From: Pseudogracilibacillus sp037071985
GTDB lineage: Bacteria > Bacillota > Bacilli > Bacillales > Amphibacillaceae
DNA length: 64,000 nt
Direction: 5' to 3'
Assembly: GCF_037071985.1 (NCBI RefSeq)
Contig: NZ_JAXHDF010000003.1
Location: 248,001-312,000 of the forward strand
The notes under the pieces were generated by a model that was not told where the DNA came from, made no database searches, and saw only the letters and a program-made list of their open reading frames with translations. Positions 1 to 8,174 of this stretch are shown here, in pieces. Numbering within the stretch: position 1 is the first letter of the stretch; every line of letters begins with the position of its first letter. A program made the position numbers and the translations under genes.

Positions 1-4
1 ACGT

Positions 5-820
5 ATGATTGACTGGATTGGACAAGTTAATTGGATGCAAATATTATTTAATTGGGGAATTGTTGTTGTCAAACTAATCGTTTTAATTATTATTTATTTA
101 ATTGTAAAGTCAATTGGCCAACGGGCAATACATAAAGCTTTCGAGCGAAAACATAATCAAGAAAATTCCGTTAAAGATGATACCATTTCACTTGGAAGAA
201 AAAAGACCTTACAATCGATAGCGAGTAATATTTTTTCTTATTTTTTATTGTTTGTTTTTTTAGGAATTGTATTTGAACTATTTGGGTTAGATATTAAAGC
301 TTTGCTTGCAGGAGCAGGCATCATTGGACTTGCAATTGGTTTTGGAGCTCAAGGATTAGTTAGTGATGTAGTCACGGGATTTTTTATCTTATTGGAAAAA
401 CAAATTGACGTTGATGATTATGTAACACTTGCAGGTTATGATGGGATTGTAGAGGAGATTGGTTTACGTACGACTAAGTTAAGAGGATTTGATGGGACGC
501 TTTATTATATCCCGAATAGAGAGATTGGGAGTGTAAGTAACCATTCCCGTGGAAACATGCAAGCACTTGTCGATATTGCTATTACTTGTGATACAAATAT
601 TGATGAAGCAATCAGAACTATGCAACAAGCATGTGATACATTTGCTTTAACGGAAAATGCAATCATTGAAGGCCCTGATGTATTGGGTGTAGAATCATTT
701 GATTCTTCCAATGTCGTTTTGCGGGTTATCTGTAAAACAAAAAATATGGAACAATGGAATATCGAACGCAAATTAAGAAAAGTATTAAAAGAAGTGTTAG
801 ATGAAATTAAATCAGATTAA
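5..820 (+). CDS. MscS-family small-conductance mechanosensitive channel (YkuT-like)
   Basis: Predicted inner-membrane channel that opens under membrane tension and releases solutes on hypo-osmotic shock. Three hydrophobic segments are visible at about residues 16-38, 73-93 and 97-128. The third has the Gly/Ala-rich pore helix pattern of MscS (AGAGIIGLAIGFGAQGLV), and the beta-domain motif IPNREI follows near residue 172. The length of 271 aa matches the short MscS class of Bacillus. The ATG lies four bases from the window edge, so its ribosome site cannot be seen and a more upstream start is possible. A strong terminator follows. A tension valve fits an organism that also makes ectoine. Confidence 0.88.
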   Translation: MIDWIGQVNWMQILFNWGIVVVKLIVLIIIYLIVKSIGQRAIHKAFERKHNQENSVKDDTISLGRKKTLQSIASNIFSYFLLFVFLGIVFELFGLDIKALLAGAGIIGLAIGFGAQGLVSDVVTGFFILLEKQIDVDDYVTLAGYDGIVEEIGLRTTKLRGFDGTLYYIPNREIGSVSNHSRGNMQALVDIAITCDTNIDEAIRTMQQACDTFALTENAIIEGPDVLGVESFDSSNVVLRVICKTKNMEQWNIERKLRKVLKEVLDEIKSD

Positions 821-861
821 AAAGAACTGTTCGCATGCATAGAGTGTCGGACGGTTACATT

Positions 862-917
862 AAAAAAACCCGAACGGATTCATATGAGAAAAATATGAAT
901 CAGCGTTCGGATTTTTT
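862..917. terminator. Bidirectional intrinsic terminator between convergent genes
   Basis: Arms CCGAACG plus GATTCATAT (870-885) pair with ATATGAATC and CGTTCGG (893-910), with a 2-nt bulge. An A-run lies on the left (862-868) and a T-run on the right (912-917), so it can stop both the mscS-like gene and the PfpI-type gene. Confidence 0.9.
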
Positions 918-954
918 AACAGTTGAATGATTTCAACCTGAGAAATTTATTCAA

Positions 955-1467
955 TTACTTATTTAATAGTTTTAATGACTCTCTAATAAAAGCGGGCAGG
1001 TCATCTGGTGTACGGCTTGTCACAAGTTGATTATGACATACGAAAACCTCTTCATCGTGATAGGTTGCTCCCGCATTTTCTAAGTCAACTTTGATCGATT
1101 TATACCCTGTTGCATCTCTGCCGTCCAATGTTTTTGCTGTAATCAATAATTGCGGACCGTGACAGATGGCAAAAACAGGTTTATCCGCATCCATAAACGC
1201 TTTTGCAAAGGAAACGAAACGATCATCAGCTCTAAGCTGATCCGGTGAGAAACCGCCTGGAATAAATAAAGCATCAAAATCATCTGGCTGGACTTCATCA
1301 ATACTAGCGTCGATCTCTACTTCCGTACCATTTTTTCCTTTTACTTTGTTGTCTTTTTCTTTTTCAATCACTACTACCTCATGACCGTTTTCCCGGAATG
1401 AATTTGCCGGTTCGGTATATTCGGAGTCCTCAAACATATCTGTCATTACGGTTGCAATTTTTGCCAT
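955..1467 (-). CDS. DJ-1/PfpI family protein, general stress protein 18 type (YfkM-like)
   Basis: Member of the DJ-1/PfpI class I glutamine-amidotransferase-like superfamily, whose bacterial members act as cysteine-dependent deglycases, peptidases or chaperones against protein damage. The nucleophile elbow FAICHGPQ carries Cys102-His103, and Glu16 in the SEYTEP segment is the usual partner acid. The 170-aa length is typical. A sigma-B-like promoter (separate entry) lies 37 bp upstream, which matches the sigma-B control known for the Bacillus subtilis homologue Gsp18/YfkM. The ribosome site GAGGAGTG precedes the ATG. The exact substrate is unknown. Confidence 0.88.
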   Translation of the reverse strand: MAKIATVMTDMFEDSEYTEPANSFRENGHEVVVIEKEKDNKVKGKNGTEVEIDASIDEVQPDDFDALFIPGGFSPDQLRADDRFVSFAKAFMDADKPVFAICHGPQLLITAKTLDGRDATGYKSIKVDLENAGATYHDEEVFVCHNQLVTSRTPDDLPAFIRESLKLLNK

Positions 1468-1503
1468 AATACGTCACTCCTCTACATTGTACTTTCTTTT
1501 CAT

Positions 1504-1529
1504 ATACCTCTTTTATAGCTTAATAAAAC
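1504..1529 (-). promoter_or_regulatory. Candidate sigma-B promoter for the PfpI-type gene
   Basis: Read on the minus strand: GTTTTA, 14 bases, AGGTAT. The sigma-B consensus is GTTTAA-N13/15-GGGTAT, so each hexamer has one mismatch at ideal spacing. A sigma-B cassette is present at 20.5-23.1 kb, and the homologous B. subtilis gene is a sigma-B target. Confidence 0.6.
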
Positions 1530-1532
1530 ATA

Positions 1533-2120
1533 TTAACGAAATTTAGAAACAAAAGGATTATTTTTTTCAAAAAAACGCCAAGGATAATCAGCTGCTTCCC
1601 CAGTGTTCCTCACACCAACTCGAGGTGAAGTGTCTATCTCATTTACAGTCTTTCCTTCCACTATATATAGTGGTTTGTCAGTTAAAGCATGTCCGTAATA
1701 GTTCATATTTATATGAAGTGCTTTTGTTAATTTTCCTGGTCCGTTCGTTAATTCGAAATCATTTTTTATTTTTGGCCGATTAAGTCGCATATATGTAATT
1801 CCTTGAATTGGTTCCAGTGCACGAATGAGCACGGCATGTGGTACCCCAATCGGACCTGCAACAACATTAATTAATGTATGGGTATGCATTTGGTATATAT
1901 AGGCTAGTCCAGGTCTATCAAACATAATCTCTGTCCGTTTGGTCCGCCGATTATTGAAACTGTGTGCAGCTTGATCTTGTGGTCCTTTATACGCTTCTGT
2001 TTCTACGATTCTGCCGATGAGTGTCTGAGAAGGAAGTTGATGAACAAGATAATGTCCGAGTAGCTGTTGAGCGAGATCAATACATGGATAGTCAAAAAAA
2101 GATGTATCCACGGGTTTCAT
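1533..2120 (-). CDS. DNA-3-methyladenine glycosylase (AAG/MPG family)
   Basis: Base-excision repair enzyme that removes 3-methyladenine and other alkylated purines. The family signatures are clear: LLGHYLVH near the N-terminus, the catalytic region GRIVETEAYKGPQDQAAHS with the general-base Glu, and the FNNRRTKRTEIMF and NVVAGPIGVPHAVLIRALEP segments. Its length of 195 aa is normal for bacterial AAG proteins. It is unrelated to the AlkA-type glycosylase in the alkylation cluster at 25.1 kb, so the cell has two kinds of alkylbase glycosylase. It appears monocistronic. The start ATG has an AGGAGG ribosome site. Confidence 0.93.
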   Translation of the reverse strand: MKPVDTSFFDYPCIDLAQQLLGHYLVHQLPSQTLIGRIVETEAYKGPQDQAAHSFNNRRTKRTEIMFDRPGLAYIYQMHTHTLINVVAGPIGVPHAVLIRALEPIQGITYMRLNRPKIKNDFELTNGPGKLTKALHINMNYYGHALTDKPLYIVEGKTVNEIDTSPRVGVRNTGEAADYPWRFFEKNNPFVSKFR

Positions 2121-2315
2121 GAAAATACCTCCTGTTTGTTCAAGTTTATTTTATTCTAGTATGTAACCTAGTTAGGTGAAAATAAACATGCTTTAAACAG
2201 ATTCTAATATGCATGCTAGAAGCGAAAGTAGGAGTTTTTTCATAGGTAGTTTATACGTTGTGCATTTTTTGGAAATGTGTAACAATTAGCAAGGAACATA
2301 GGAAGGAGGGTATAT

Positions 2316-2792
2316 ATGGAAGATCTATTTTTTGCAGGATTCTTTATAGGGTTAATGGCCTTTTTACTTCTTATTATTGCTTTCGGAATTGTTGTTTTTA
2401 TTTTACAAGCAATTGGATTATATAAAATTGCCAAAAAAGAAGGGAAGAACAATATAGCCTGGCTTGCTTGGATTCCGGTTGCTTCTGGATTTTTAATCCC
2501 TTTAGTAGTAGAGGAAGATGTTCAGCCGGGTTTACGGGGGAAATTAACGATCGTTTATGCGGTTTCCGTTGTAGTGGCCATAATGTTTGCGTATTTTTTA
2601 CCTTTTACTCCGTTAATTCCTTTAGGATTTATGCTTTATGCATTTTATTATATTGCAGCTAAATATTCCGACAAACCTGCTTTCCATTTAGCGATCGGGA
2701 TTGCAACAATCGGTAACTCTGTTCCTTTTCAACTATTCATGCTTAGAAACAGAGAGAGAATTTCGGGCGAGACGGTTATAGAAGAAGCGTGA
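2316..2792 (+). CDS. Four-helix membrane protein, paralogue A
   Basis: A small integral membrane protein of 158 aa with about four hydrophobic segments (roughly residues 5-37, 50-65, 78-100, 105-120). A conserved cytoplasmic-looking loop (QAIGLYKIAKKEGKNNIAWLAWIP) follows the first helix. It is a clear paralogue of the protein at 3944-4414: both share the LYKIAKKEGK.xIAWLAWIPV loop, an E-D-V-x-P-x-x-RGK loop and an AFYY/F-AKxYSD segment. The two copies bracket an auxin-efflux-family carrier. I do not recognise a function. The ribosome site GGAAGGAGGG sits well before the ATG. Confidence 0.8.
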   Translation: MEDLFFAGFFIGLMAFLLLIIAFGIVVFILQAIGLYKIAKKEGKNNIAWLAWIPVASGFLIPLVVEEDVQPGLRGKLTIVYAVSVVVAIMFAYFLPFTPLIPLGFMLYAFYYIAAKYSDKPAFHLAIGIATIGNSVPFQLFMLRNRERISGETVIEEA

Positions 2793-2868
2793 TCGATCGT
2801 ATAACCTCTTCTTTACTGCTGGAAACATGATAGAAACGTTTTCATATAGTAAAGAAGGAGGGTAGAAA

Positions 2869-3807
2869 ATGAATTCAGTTGGGTTGTTTTTTAACGAAAT
2901 GATCGTTCTTTATTTGATTGCATGTATAGGATTTTTGGCACGTAAAAGAAAAGTATTAAATGAGCATGCTAATAAAGTAATAACGCAGCTTGTATTGTAT
3001 ATAACTTTACCCGCTTTAATCATTTATTCATTAGATGTATCTTTTTCCATTACGATTGTAAAAGATTTTTTATGGTTAGTTACCATGTCTATATATATTT
3101 CGATTATTGCAATATTGCTTGCAAAATGGATAGGAAAAATGTCAAAATTTCCGAGTATGAAAAAGAGTGAACTCGAAGGAATTATTATATTCGGAAATCA
3201 AGGATTTATTGGATATGCAGTAATTTATATTTTATTAGAAGAACAAGGAATACTCTACTTGACCATGTTTAATATTTTTTACTTAGTACTTATTTGGACG
3301 TACGGAATTTATCTTTTTACAAAAAACAGTAAAACTATCGATTGGAAAAAGATATTTTGGAATCCGGGAATTTTGGCGACCGTTATAGGGATTTTTTTCT
3401 TCCTTTCACCAATTGCCTTGCCGGAAATGGTAGCAAATACATTCGAGACGATAGGAAAGATGACAATTCCTCTATCGATGATGATGATCGGCAGCTTAAT
3501 TGCTGAGGTGAAATTTGACACTATCGTAACTACCCTTAAAAATAAGTATTTATGGCAATCCGTTTTATTGCGCTTATTCGGTATTCCAGTATTTTTATTC
3601 ATTTTTATTTTATTGCCTGTTCATTTTTCTTTGTTAATTATTGCAGTTCTAGTTTCTGGGATGCCTTCTGCCCCTACAATATCGCTCTATGCACAACAAT
3701 TTGGAGCAGATCCGCATTTTTCTTCTTTAGCTGTTTTACTGACCACTTCATTATGTATTGTTTCGTTGCCATGTTTATACCTATTGACACTGTATCTTTA
3801 TAATTAA
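2869..3807 (+). CDS. AEC (auxin efflux carrier) family transporter
   Basis: Secondary transporter of the AEC/PIN-like family, bacterial members of which move malonate, malate or other small organic acids. The protein has 312 aa and about ten hydrophobic helices arranged as two five-helix halves. Typical family features are the early LARKRKVLNEHANKVITQLVLYITLPALI stretch and the later GMPSAPTISLYAQQFGAD segment near the C-terminus. Ribosome site AAGGAGGG precedes the ATG. It starts 76 bp after membrane paralogue A and is followed by paralogue B, so the three may be functionally linked, though no substrate can be assigned. Confidence 0.88.
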   Translation: MNSVGLFFNEMIVLYLIACIGFLARKRKVLNEHANKVITQLVLYITLPALIIYSLDVSFSITIVKDFLWLVTMSIYISIIAILLAKWIGKMSKFPSMKKSELEGIIIFGNQGFIGYAVIYILLEEQGILYLTMFNIFYLVLIWTYGIYLFTKNSKTIDWKKIFWNPGILATVIGIFFFLSPIALPEMVANTFETIGKMTIPLSMMMIGSLIAEVKFDTIVTTLKNKYLWQSVLLRLFGIPVFLFIFILLPVHFSLLIIAVLVSGMPSAPTISLYAQQFGADPHFSSLAVLLTTSLCIVSLPCLYLLTLYLYN

Positions 3808-3943
3808 ACGAAATTAGTTATTAGAAAAATTGTTTATAGAAAGAGGAAATAAAAAAATGTTTCTAAACAGTGAATAATTAGAATTATTATTATTAAAATG
3901 GTATCATTAGTTTGGTATATCGTAATAAAAGGAGGTGTAATCC

Positions 3944-4414
3944 ATGGAAGATGGTTTGCTAATGGGTTTTATTGTTGCGTTTTTTGCATTCTTTGTATTT
4001 CTATTCATCGTTGCTATTATTTTATTTTTCTTTCAGGCTATCGGGTTGTTTAAAATAGCAAAACGAGAAGGAAAGGGAGAAATTGCTTGGTTAGCATGGA
4101 TTCCTGTCGTAAACGCCTTTCTTCTTACTTTGTTGGTAGAGCAAGATGTTCACCCTTCTGTTAGAGGGAAGTTTACATTATGGTATGGAGTTGCAGTTGT
4201 GATATCTCTTATTTTGAGTTCATTCGTTCCATTTGTTTCGTTCATTCCTATGGCAATGTTCTTTTATGCATTTTATTTTCTTGCAAAAAGATATTCAGAC
4301 AATGCAGTATTGCATTTAGTGATTGGAATTATAACATTTGGGTTCTCCACCCCGATCCAAATCTTTATCTTTAGAAAACGTGATATGAAGCTACCACAGG
4401 AAGTAGTAGTGTGA
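3944..4414 (+). CDS. Four-helix membrane protein, paralogue B
   Basis: A 156-aa integral membrane protein, paralogous to 2316-2792 over its whole length. Shared blocks are FFQAIGLFKIAKREGKGEIAWLAWIPV, the VHPSVRGK loop and the FFYAFYFLAKRYSD segment; the basic C-terminal tail RKRDMKLPQ differs. The ribosome site AAGGAGGTG is strong. The pair looks like a duplication separated by an AEC transporter gene. The role is unknown; the conserved charged loops between helices suggest a folded cytosolic face rather than a simple anchor. Confidence 0.8.
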   Translation: MEDGLLMGFIVAFFAFFVFLFIVAIILFFFQAIGLFKIAKREGKGEIAWLAWIPVVNAFLLTLLVEQDVHPSVRGKFTLWYGVAVVISLILSSFVPFVSFIPMAMFFYAFYFLAKRYSDNAVLHLVIGIITFGFSTPIQIFIFRKRDMKLPQEVVV

Positions 4415-4440
4415 TATCAATACATACAAAAATTTAACGA

Positions 4441-4571
4441 GGCTGGGACATAAAAAAACTCGTAACTGGTAAGGACGAACATTTATTAGTTAAGCAAAGT
4501 ATATATTTCTGAAACAGTCATAAACCTAACATAGTTCGTCTTTTCTTTAATAAAATACTTTTGTCCCAGCC
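4441..4571. repeat. GGCTGGGACA-bounded inverted-repeat element
   Basis: The outer arms GGCTGGGACA (4441-4450) and TGTCCCAGCC (4562-4571) are perfect inverted repeats. Inner arms GACGAAC (4474-4480) and GTTCGTC (4534-4540) nest inside them. The GGCTGGGACA end sequence is, from memory, common in intergenic regions of Bacillales. A small CCCC/GGGG hairpin follows directly. Transcribed, the whole element folds into a nested stem; it may act as a terminator for the upstream gene or be a non-autonomous mobile repeat. Confidence 0.7.
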
Positions 4572-4673
4572 CCATTTTGGGGAGAACGATTGTTCTTTCT
4601 GAAGTGCTTTAGTATACTAATAAATAGACGTGCATCATGATCCTTCATCTAAAAAATACGAGGAAGTGTTATT

Positions 4674-5300
4674 ATGAGTTTTGCAGTCTTAGTAAAAGAG
4701 AGAGAGACTTACTATCCAACTTTTGAGAAACGCATGGAAACATTCATCTCATCATACTTTAAAGAATTCTTAGAAGGTTTCTTTCCAAATATCTTTCAGT
4801 TGATTGAGTTCAAAATATTGCGTCAAGTAAAAAAGCCAGCCGAGTTGCAACATATTCCACTAGTTGTTTATCAAACGAAAGAAAACGGCATTGACTCGCT
4901 TGTTTACGTTTTAATTGACCGAGGCAACATTAATCAGACAGAAATAAATAAACAAATGTATCGGGTATTCAATAAGTTATATAAGCATTATCGGTTGCCG
5001 ATAATTCCGATGTTAATTTCTTTTAGAGAGAATCATCTATACCAAGAAGAATATGAAATGTCTTTTTACAATATGGGAACGCTAACATTTCAATATTCAG
5101 CTGTTCAAATACAAAAGCAGTGTTGGCGAAAATATGTTAAAGCTAACCATTTAATAGCAGCTGCATTGTTTCAATATATGGACTTTCCGGAAGATGAAAA
5201 AGTTCAGTTACACTTCGAAATATTGAAAATGCTAGCAAGAATTCATAGTAATCCAGCTGAACAACGATTATTATATGACTTATTTTCAGAAGGTTTTTAG
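4674..5300 (+). CDS. Rpn/PD-(D/E)XK nuclease-like protein, degenerate
   Basis: The central segment SLVYVLIDRGNINQTEINKQ with following text MYRVFNKLYKHYRLPIIPML resembles the Rpn/transposase_31-type PD-(D/E)XK proteins. In those the corresponding strand usually reads like IHIEHQ and is followed by a MFRYFARLYEKYRLPV-type helix. Here the E-x-Q catalytic pair appears as D-R, so nuclease activity is doubtful. The length of 208 aa is shorter than typical full-length members. It stands alone between a repeat element and a small hypothetical gene. Ribosome site GAGGAAGTG. The family assignment is inference by pattern only. Confidence 0.6.
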   Translation: MSFAVLVKERETYYPTFEKRMETFISSYFKEFLEGFFPNIFQLIEFKILRQVKKPAELQHIPLVVYQTKENGIDSLVYVLIDRGNINQTEINKQMYRVFNKLYKHYRLPIIPMLISFRENHLYQEEYEMSFYNMGTLTFQYSAVQIQKQCWRKYVKANHLIAAALFQYMDFPEDEKVQLHFEILKMLARIHSNPAEQRLLYDLFSEGF

Positions 5301-5366
5301 TTTGGAAAAGTCAATTGATTCGTATAAGATAATACAATGACACGATAAATAGTTTGGATTGATTTA

Positions 5367-5651
5367 ATGATTTATTTGGCGAAGCAGTCATATTATAAAG
5401 TGATAAGGAAAGTTTCAAGTATTAATAAAATAGAGCAAGAAGAAAAACGAACAATGTATTTGATGAGAGATAAACTTGTAACAGCTTATCGCGAATTTCT
5501 TTTACAAGATGTTTTGGATCTTTCTTTTAGGCGAATAGGAGATAAGGGAGGTCTATTGTATATTCATACGATTCATGGCTTATACTCTTATCATGTGAAG
5601 ACTTCTCCAACTGAATTTATTTATGAATGTAAAAAACAATTAATTCAATAA
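5367..5651 (+). CDS. Small hypothetical protein, possible bacterial PH-like fold
   Basis: A 94-aa soluble protein. The C-terminal half (DVLDLSFRRIGDKGGLLYIHTIHGLYSYHV, then PTEFIYECKK) has the alternating strand pattern and closing helix seen in small PH-like domains. That assignment is inference. No ribosome site is evident before the ATG at 5367; an internal ATG at 5454 with a weak AAGAAG upstream would give a 65-aa product that still keeps this region. A strong terminator follows the stop directly, which supports it being a real gene end. Confidence 0.55.
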   Translation: MIYLAKQSYYKVIRKVSSINKIEQEEKRTMYLMRDKLVTAYREFLLQDVLDLSFRRIGDKGGLLYIHTIHGLYSYHVKTSPTEFIYECKKQLIQ

Positions 5652-5653
5652 TA

Positions 5654-5685
5654 AAACCGCTTCTTAAAATATGAAGCGGTTTTTT
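5654..5685. terminator. Intrinsic terminator between convergent genes
   Basis: AAACCGCTTC (5654-5663) pairs with GAAGCGGTTT (5673-5682) and runs into T's. It lies between convergent genes and could serve both. Confidence 0.9.
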
Positions 5686-5694
5686 GTCGTCCAA

Positions 5695-6234
5695 TTAGTA
5701 ATATGGAGAAATAAGGATAAATACAAGTACACCAGATAAACTTACATAAAGCCATATCGGCATTGTCCATCGAGCGATTTTTCGATGTTTTGTAATTTTA
5801 CCGGTTAATCCCCATACAAGTGAAAATAATGCGAGCGCGACAACAATTGGTGCTAGAGAGATGTGGGTAATTAGGATAAAATAATAAATTGACTTTAAGA
5901 TACCCTCTCCACCATACGATGTACTTGGAGCTAAATAATGGTACGTTAAATAGGTAACAAGAAATAGTGTAGTCGTTGTGAACGCAGCAAAAATAAAATT
6001 ACGATGCATTTTTATGTTCTTACGTAAAATGAAAAACAATGCAGCGAGTAAAAAAATAAATGTGAACGAATTAAAAATTGCATTTAATCTTGGTAATAGA
6101 GTGATATCAAAAGGAATATCCCGATCTTGTTTAGGTAAGAAAAACAAAAGAACGATAATTAAATTGATTACGATCGTTAAAATAATGATATGTGGTGTAT
6201 AATTTTTATCTTTATTAGCTTGATTTCTTTCCAT
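5695..6234 (-). CDS. DUF420 integral membrane protein (YozB/CtaM-like)
   Basis: Multi-pass membrane protein of 179 aa with five hydrophobic helices. The conserved His-containing segments KNIKMHRNFIFAAF, LTYHYLAPS and ILITHISLAPIVVALAL are typical of DUF420. From memory, the Staphylococcus aureus relative CtaM is required for function of the haem-copper quinol oxidase, which would make this an oxidase-assembly factor; that link is inferred. It is monocistronic, and the minus-strand ribosome site is GTGAGGA. No oxidase genes are in the window. Confidence 0.8.
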   Translation of the reverse strand: MERNQANKDKNYTPHIIILTIVINLIIVLLFFLPKQDRDIPFDITLLPRLNAIFNSFTFIFLLAALFFILRKNIKMHRNFIFAAFTTTTLFLVTYLTYHYLAPSTSYGGEGILKSIYYFILITHISLAPIVVALALFSLVWGLTGKITKHRKIARWTMPIWLYVSLSGVLVFILISPYY

Positions 6235-6618
6235 GTTTTTTCCTCACTTTTTAATTAATCATCTTCTTTATAGTAACATGAACAAAGCGAAGATCGGTAG
6301 GGAAGGGTTTGTTTTCATTGAAGAATTTGTTTAAAATGTGAGCAAATCGTGATCAATAAATATTAGAGAAAGATCATTCTAGCTACAAAAGACTGGTATT
6401 TTATGAAATTTTTTATGTTAAAAATGAAATAACCTCTCTATTTAATATAATGGAAAAAGAAGACAAAGTGATTTAGTGTGATAAAATAGAGATGCAGAGT
6501 AGTTCTTTTTGTTTATTTTTTGATGATGTTTTTTTAGAAAATTGTTATTATGAACAAAAAGTCTTGTGTATTTTACTATTGATTTGATATTCTATACATA
6601 TTATGAGGAGGTATTAGA
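6235..6618. other. Gene-free stretch between divergent genes
   Basis: About 380 bp of very AT-rich sequence between the DUF420 gene (minus) and a lipoprotein gene (plus). It must hold the promoters of both genes. I see no clear hairpin, riboswitch or reading frame, and no promoter good enough to name. Confidence 0.5.
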
Positions 6619-7269
6619 GTGAAAAGACTAACACTTATACTAGTAATAATACTTATTTTTATTTTAGCAGCTTGTAACTCTCCTCAAGAGTCAAGCCCAA
6701 CAAAAGAAGAGGAAACAAAACAGGAAGATTCAACCGAAGAAACGGACTTAGAAGAGGAGTCACAGGAAACAGAAGAAGAAGCCGAAGATCAAGAAGAAGA
6801 AAAGGCTCCTGAAACTGTAACCGAACCTGAACTTGAGGAAGATTCAGAGTCTACACCGGATACAAATGAGAATAAAGAAGAAAAGCAAGATACATCGATT
6901 GAGTCGACAGAGAAAAAAGAAGGAGACAAGCATGAGGAAATCGTTGATCTAGCTTACAAGGTTTTTGATGCTCAGAATAAAAAGGATTATGATTACCTTG
7001 AATCTATTATTTCAAAAGGAACTACCATTGAAAAAAAGAATAATATATTTAAATTTAATAATGTAACTTACCCACATGAACAGCCATTTTTAACTAAGAA
7101 AGATGTAGGTGAACTTGAATTTCGGTATACTCATGAAGAAAAAGCTGACTATGTAATTGTTGGTTTTGGTGCAATAGATTATGAGAATGAATCAAGCTTT
7201 ACCATTGATTTTGAATTTATTAAAGAAAATGGAAAGTGGAAAATGAATGATATGGATATTAATAAGTAA
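6619..7269 (+). CDS. Secreted lipoprotein with acidic linker
   Basis: The signal peptide MKRLTLILVIILIFILAAC ends in a lipobox, so Cys19 would be lipidated and the protein anchored outside the membrane. Residues about 25-105 form a Glu/Ser/Thr-rich low-complexity linker. A folded C-terminal domain (about 107-216) contains EEIVDLAYKVFDAQNKKDYDYLESII and later DYVIVGFGAIDYENESSFTIDFEFIKENGKWKMNDMDI, which resembles the NTF2-like lumazine-binding pattern seen in many Bacillus lipoproteins (inference). The start is GTG with GAGGAGG eight bases upstream. Its own terminator follows. The function is unknown. Confidence 0.82.
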   Translation: MKRLTLILVIILIFILAACNSPQESSPTKEEETKQEDSTEETDLEEESQETEEEAEDQEEEKAPETVTEPELEEDSESTPDTNENKEEKQDTSIESTEKKEGDKHEEIVDLAYKVFDAQNKKDYDYLESIISKGTTIEKKNNIFKFNNVTYPHEQPFLTKKDVGELEFRYTHEEKADYVIVGFGAIDYENESSFTIDFEFIKENGKWKMNDMDINK

Positions 7270-7282
7270 GTTAATTTGTCAT

Positions 7283-7310
7283 ACTGCGGAATTAGATCCG
7301 CAGTTTTTTT
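7283..7310 (+). terminator. Intrinsic terminator after the lipoprotein gene
   Basis: ACTGCGGA (7283-7290) pairs with TCCGCAGT (7297-7304) and is followed by a run of seven T's. Confidence 0.92.
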
Positions 7311-7550
7311 ATACTTTTAAAATGTAGTTGAATAGTGGATGAATTTAATAAGCAGAATGTGGTCTTATTATGAAAATCTAAAATTAGAATAGTATAATTA
7401 CTATCATAATTATTTTAACTTTCGCTGCGTGAAAGATAAATAAACCTCAGTTATATTAGGAGGTTTAGGGATCACTTCCTTGGTTGTATTTTCAATTAAT
7501 TGATTGCTTGAAAACTATATTCAAAGATATTTCATCGTCATATTTGATAT

Positions 7551-8003
7551 AAACTGTGCAGTAACTACAATTTAAGGATGAGTTGATTAACCGCTACAGA
7601 AATATGTTTCGCTTTCACCACGGGCATAAGAGCGACATCTGTTCGAGCTGCGCTTACGCTTGCTTTCACAGTGTCTCCTTTACCATGGGCGGTTGCCCGG
7701 CCTCCTATGTGCTATGCACTGCGCAGTCTCATCCAGGCCTATGCTCCCATAGGAGTCTCCACATATTTCCTCCGCTGGGTGTGCTCGGTAAGCAACTTTG
7801 CACAGTTTGATACTACTATCACAATGGTTGATTGAGGCCGGAGGGCAGTCGACTCCTGTGGGAAAAACACGTGTCTGAAGACTAAGAAGCAGTGGGTTTT
7901 CTGCTTCAGAGGCTGAAGCCGTGCCCACGGAAAGCGAACTGCCCAGAGGTGGAAATCAACGGAGCAGTTACTAAGGTTTCAAATTTTCATTACTGCGCAG
8001 TTT
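7551..8003. repeat. 453-bp palindromic repeat element, copy 1 (MITE-like)
   Basis: Terminal inverted repeats AAACTGTGCAGTAA (7551-7564) and TTACTGCGCAGTTT (7990-8003) differ at one base. The interior is more GC-rich than the surroundings, largely self-complementary (CTCCCATAGGAG, GGCAGTCGACTCC, GAAGCCGTGCCCACGG blocks) and matches copy 2 at 59175-59627 in the same orientation. A module at about 7611-7690 sits on the left arm here but inverted on the right arm in copy 2. An internal TGCACAGTTT (7799-7808) repeats the end sequence. No transposase gene is present; short frames inside are not genes. It is probably a non-autonomous mobile element of Bacillaceae. Confidence 0.8.
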
Positions 8004-8174
8004 ACGTTTTTTGTGCAAAACAGTTTCATCATAATAGGGTTGTCATGATATTAATTGAGGGCATTTTGGGTTAATCTATGTATTTGTTTATACTTACTTT
8101 GTTTGTGCGAAAGTTGAGTAATTATTATTCGGTAAAAAATCCATTCTAAAAAAATTGTTAGGAGAGTGAATTCG

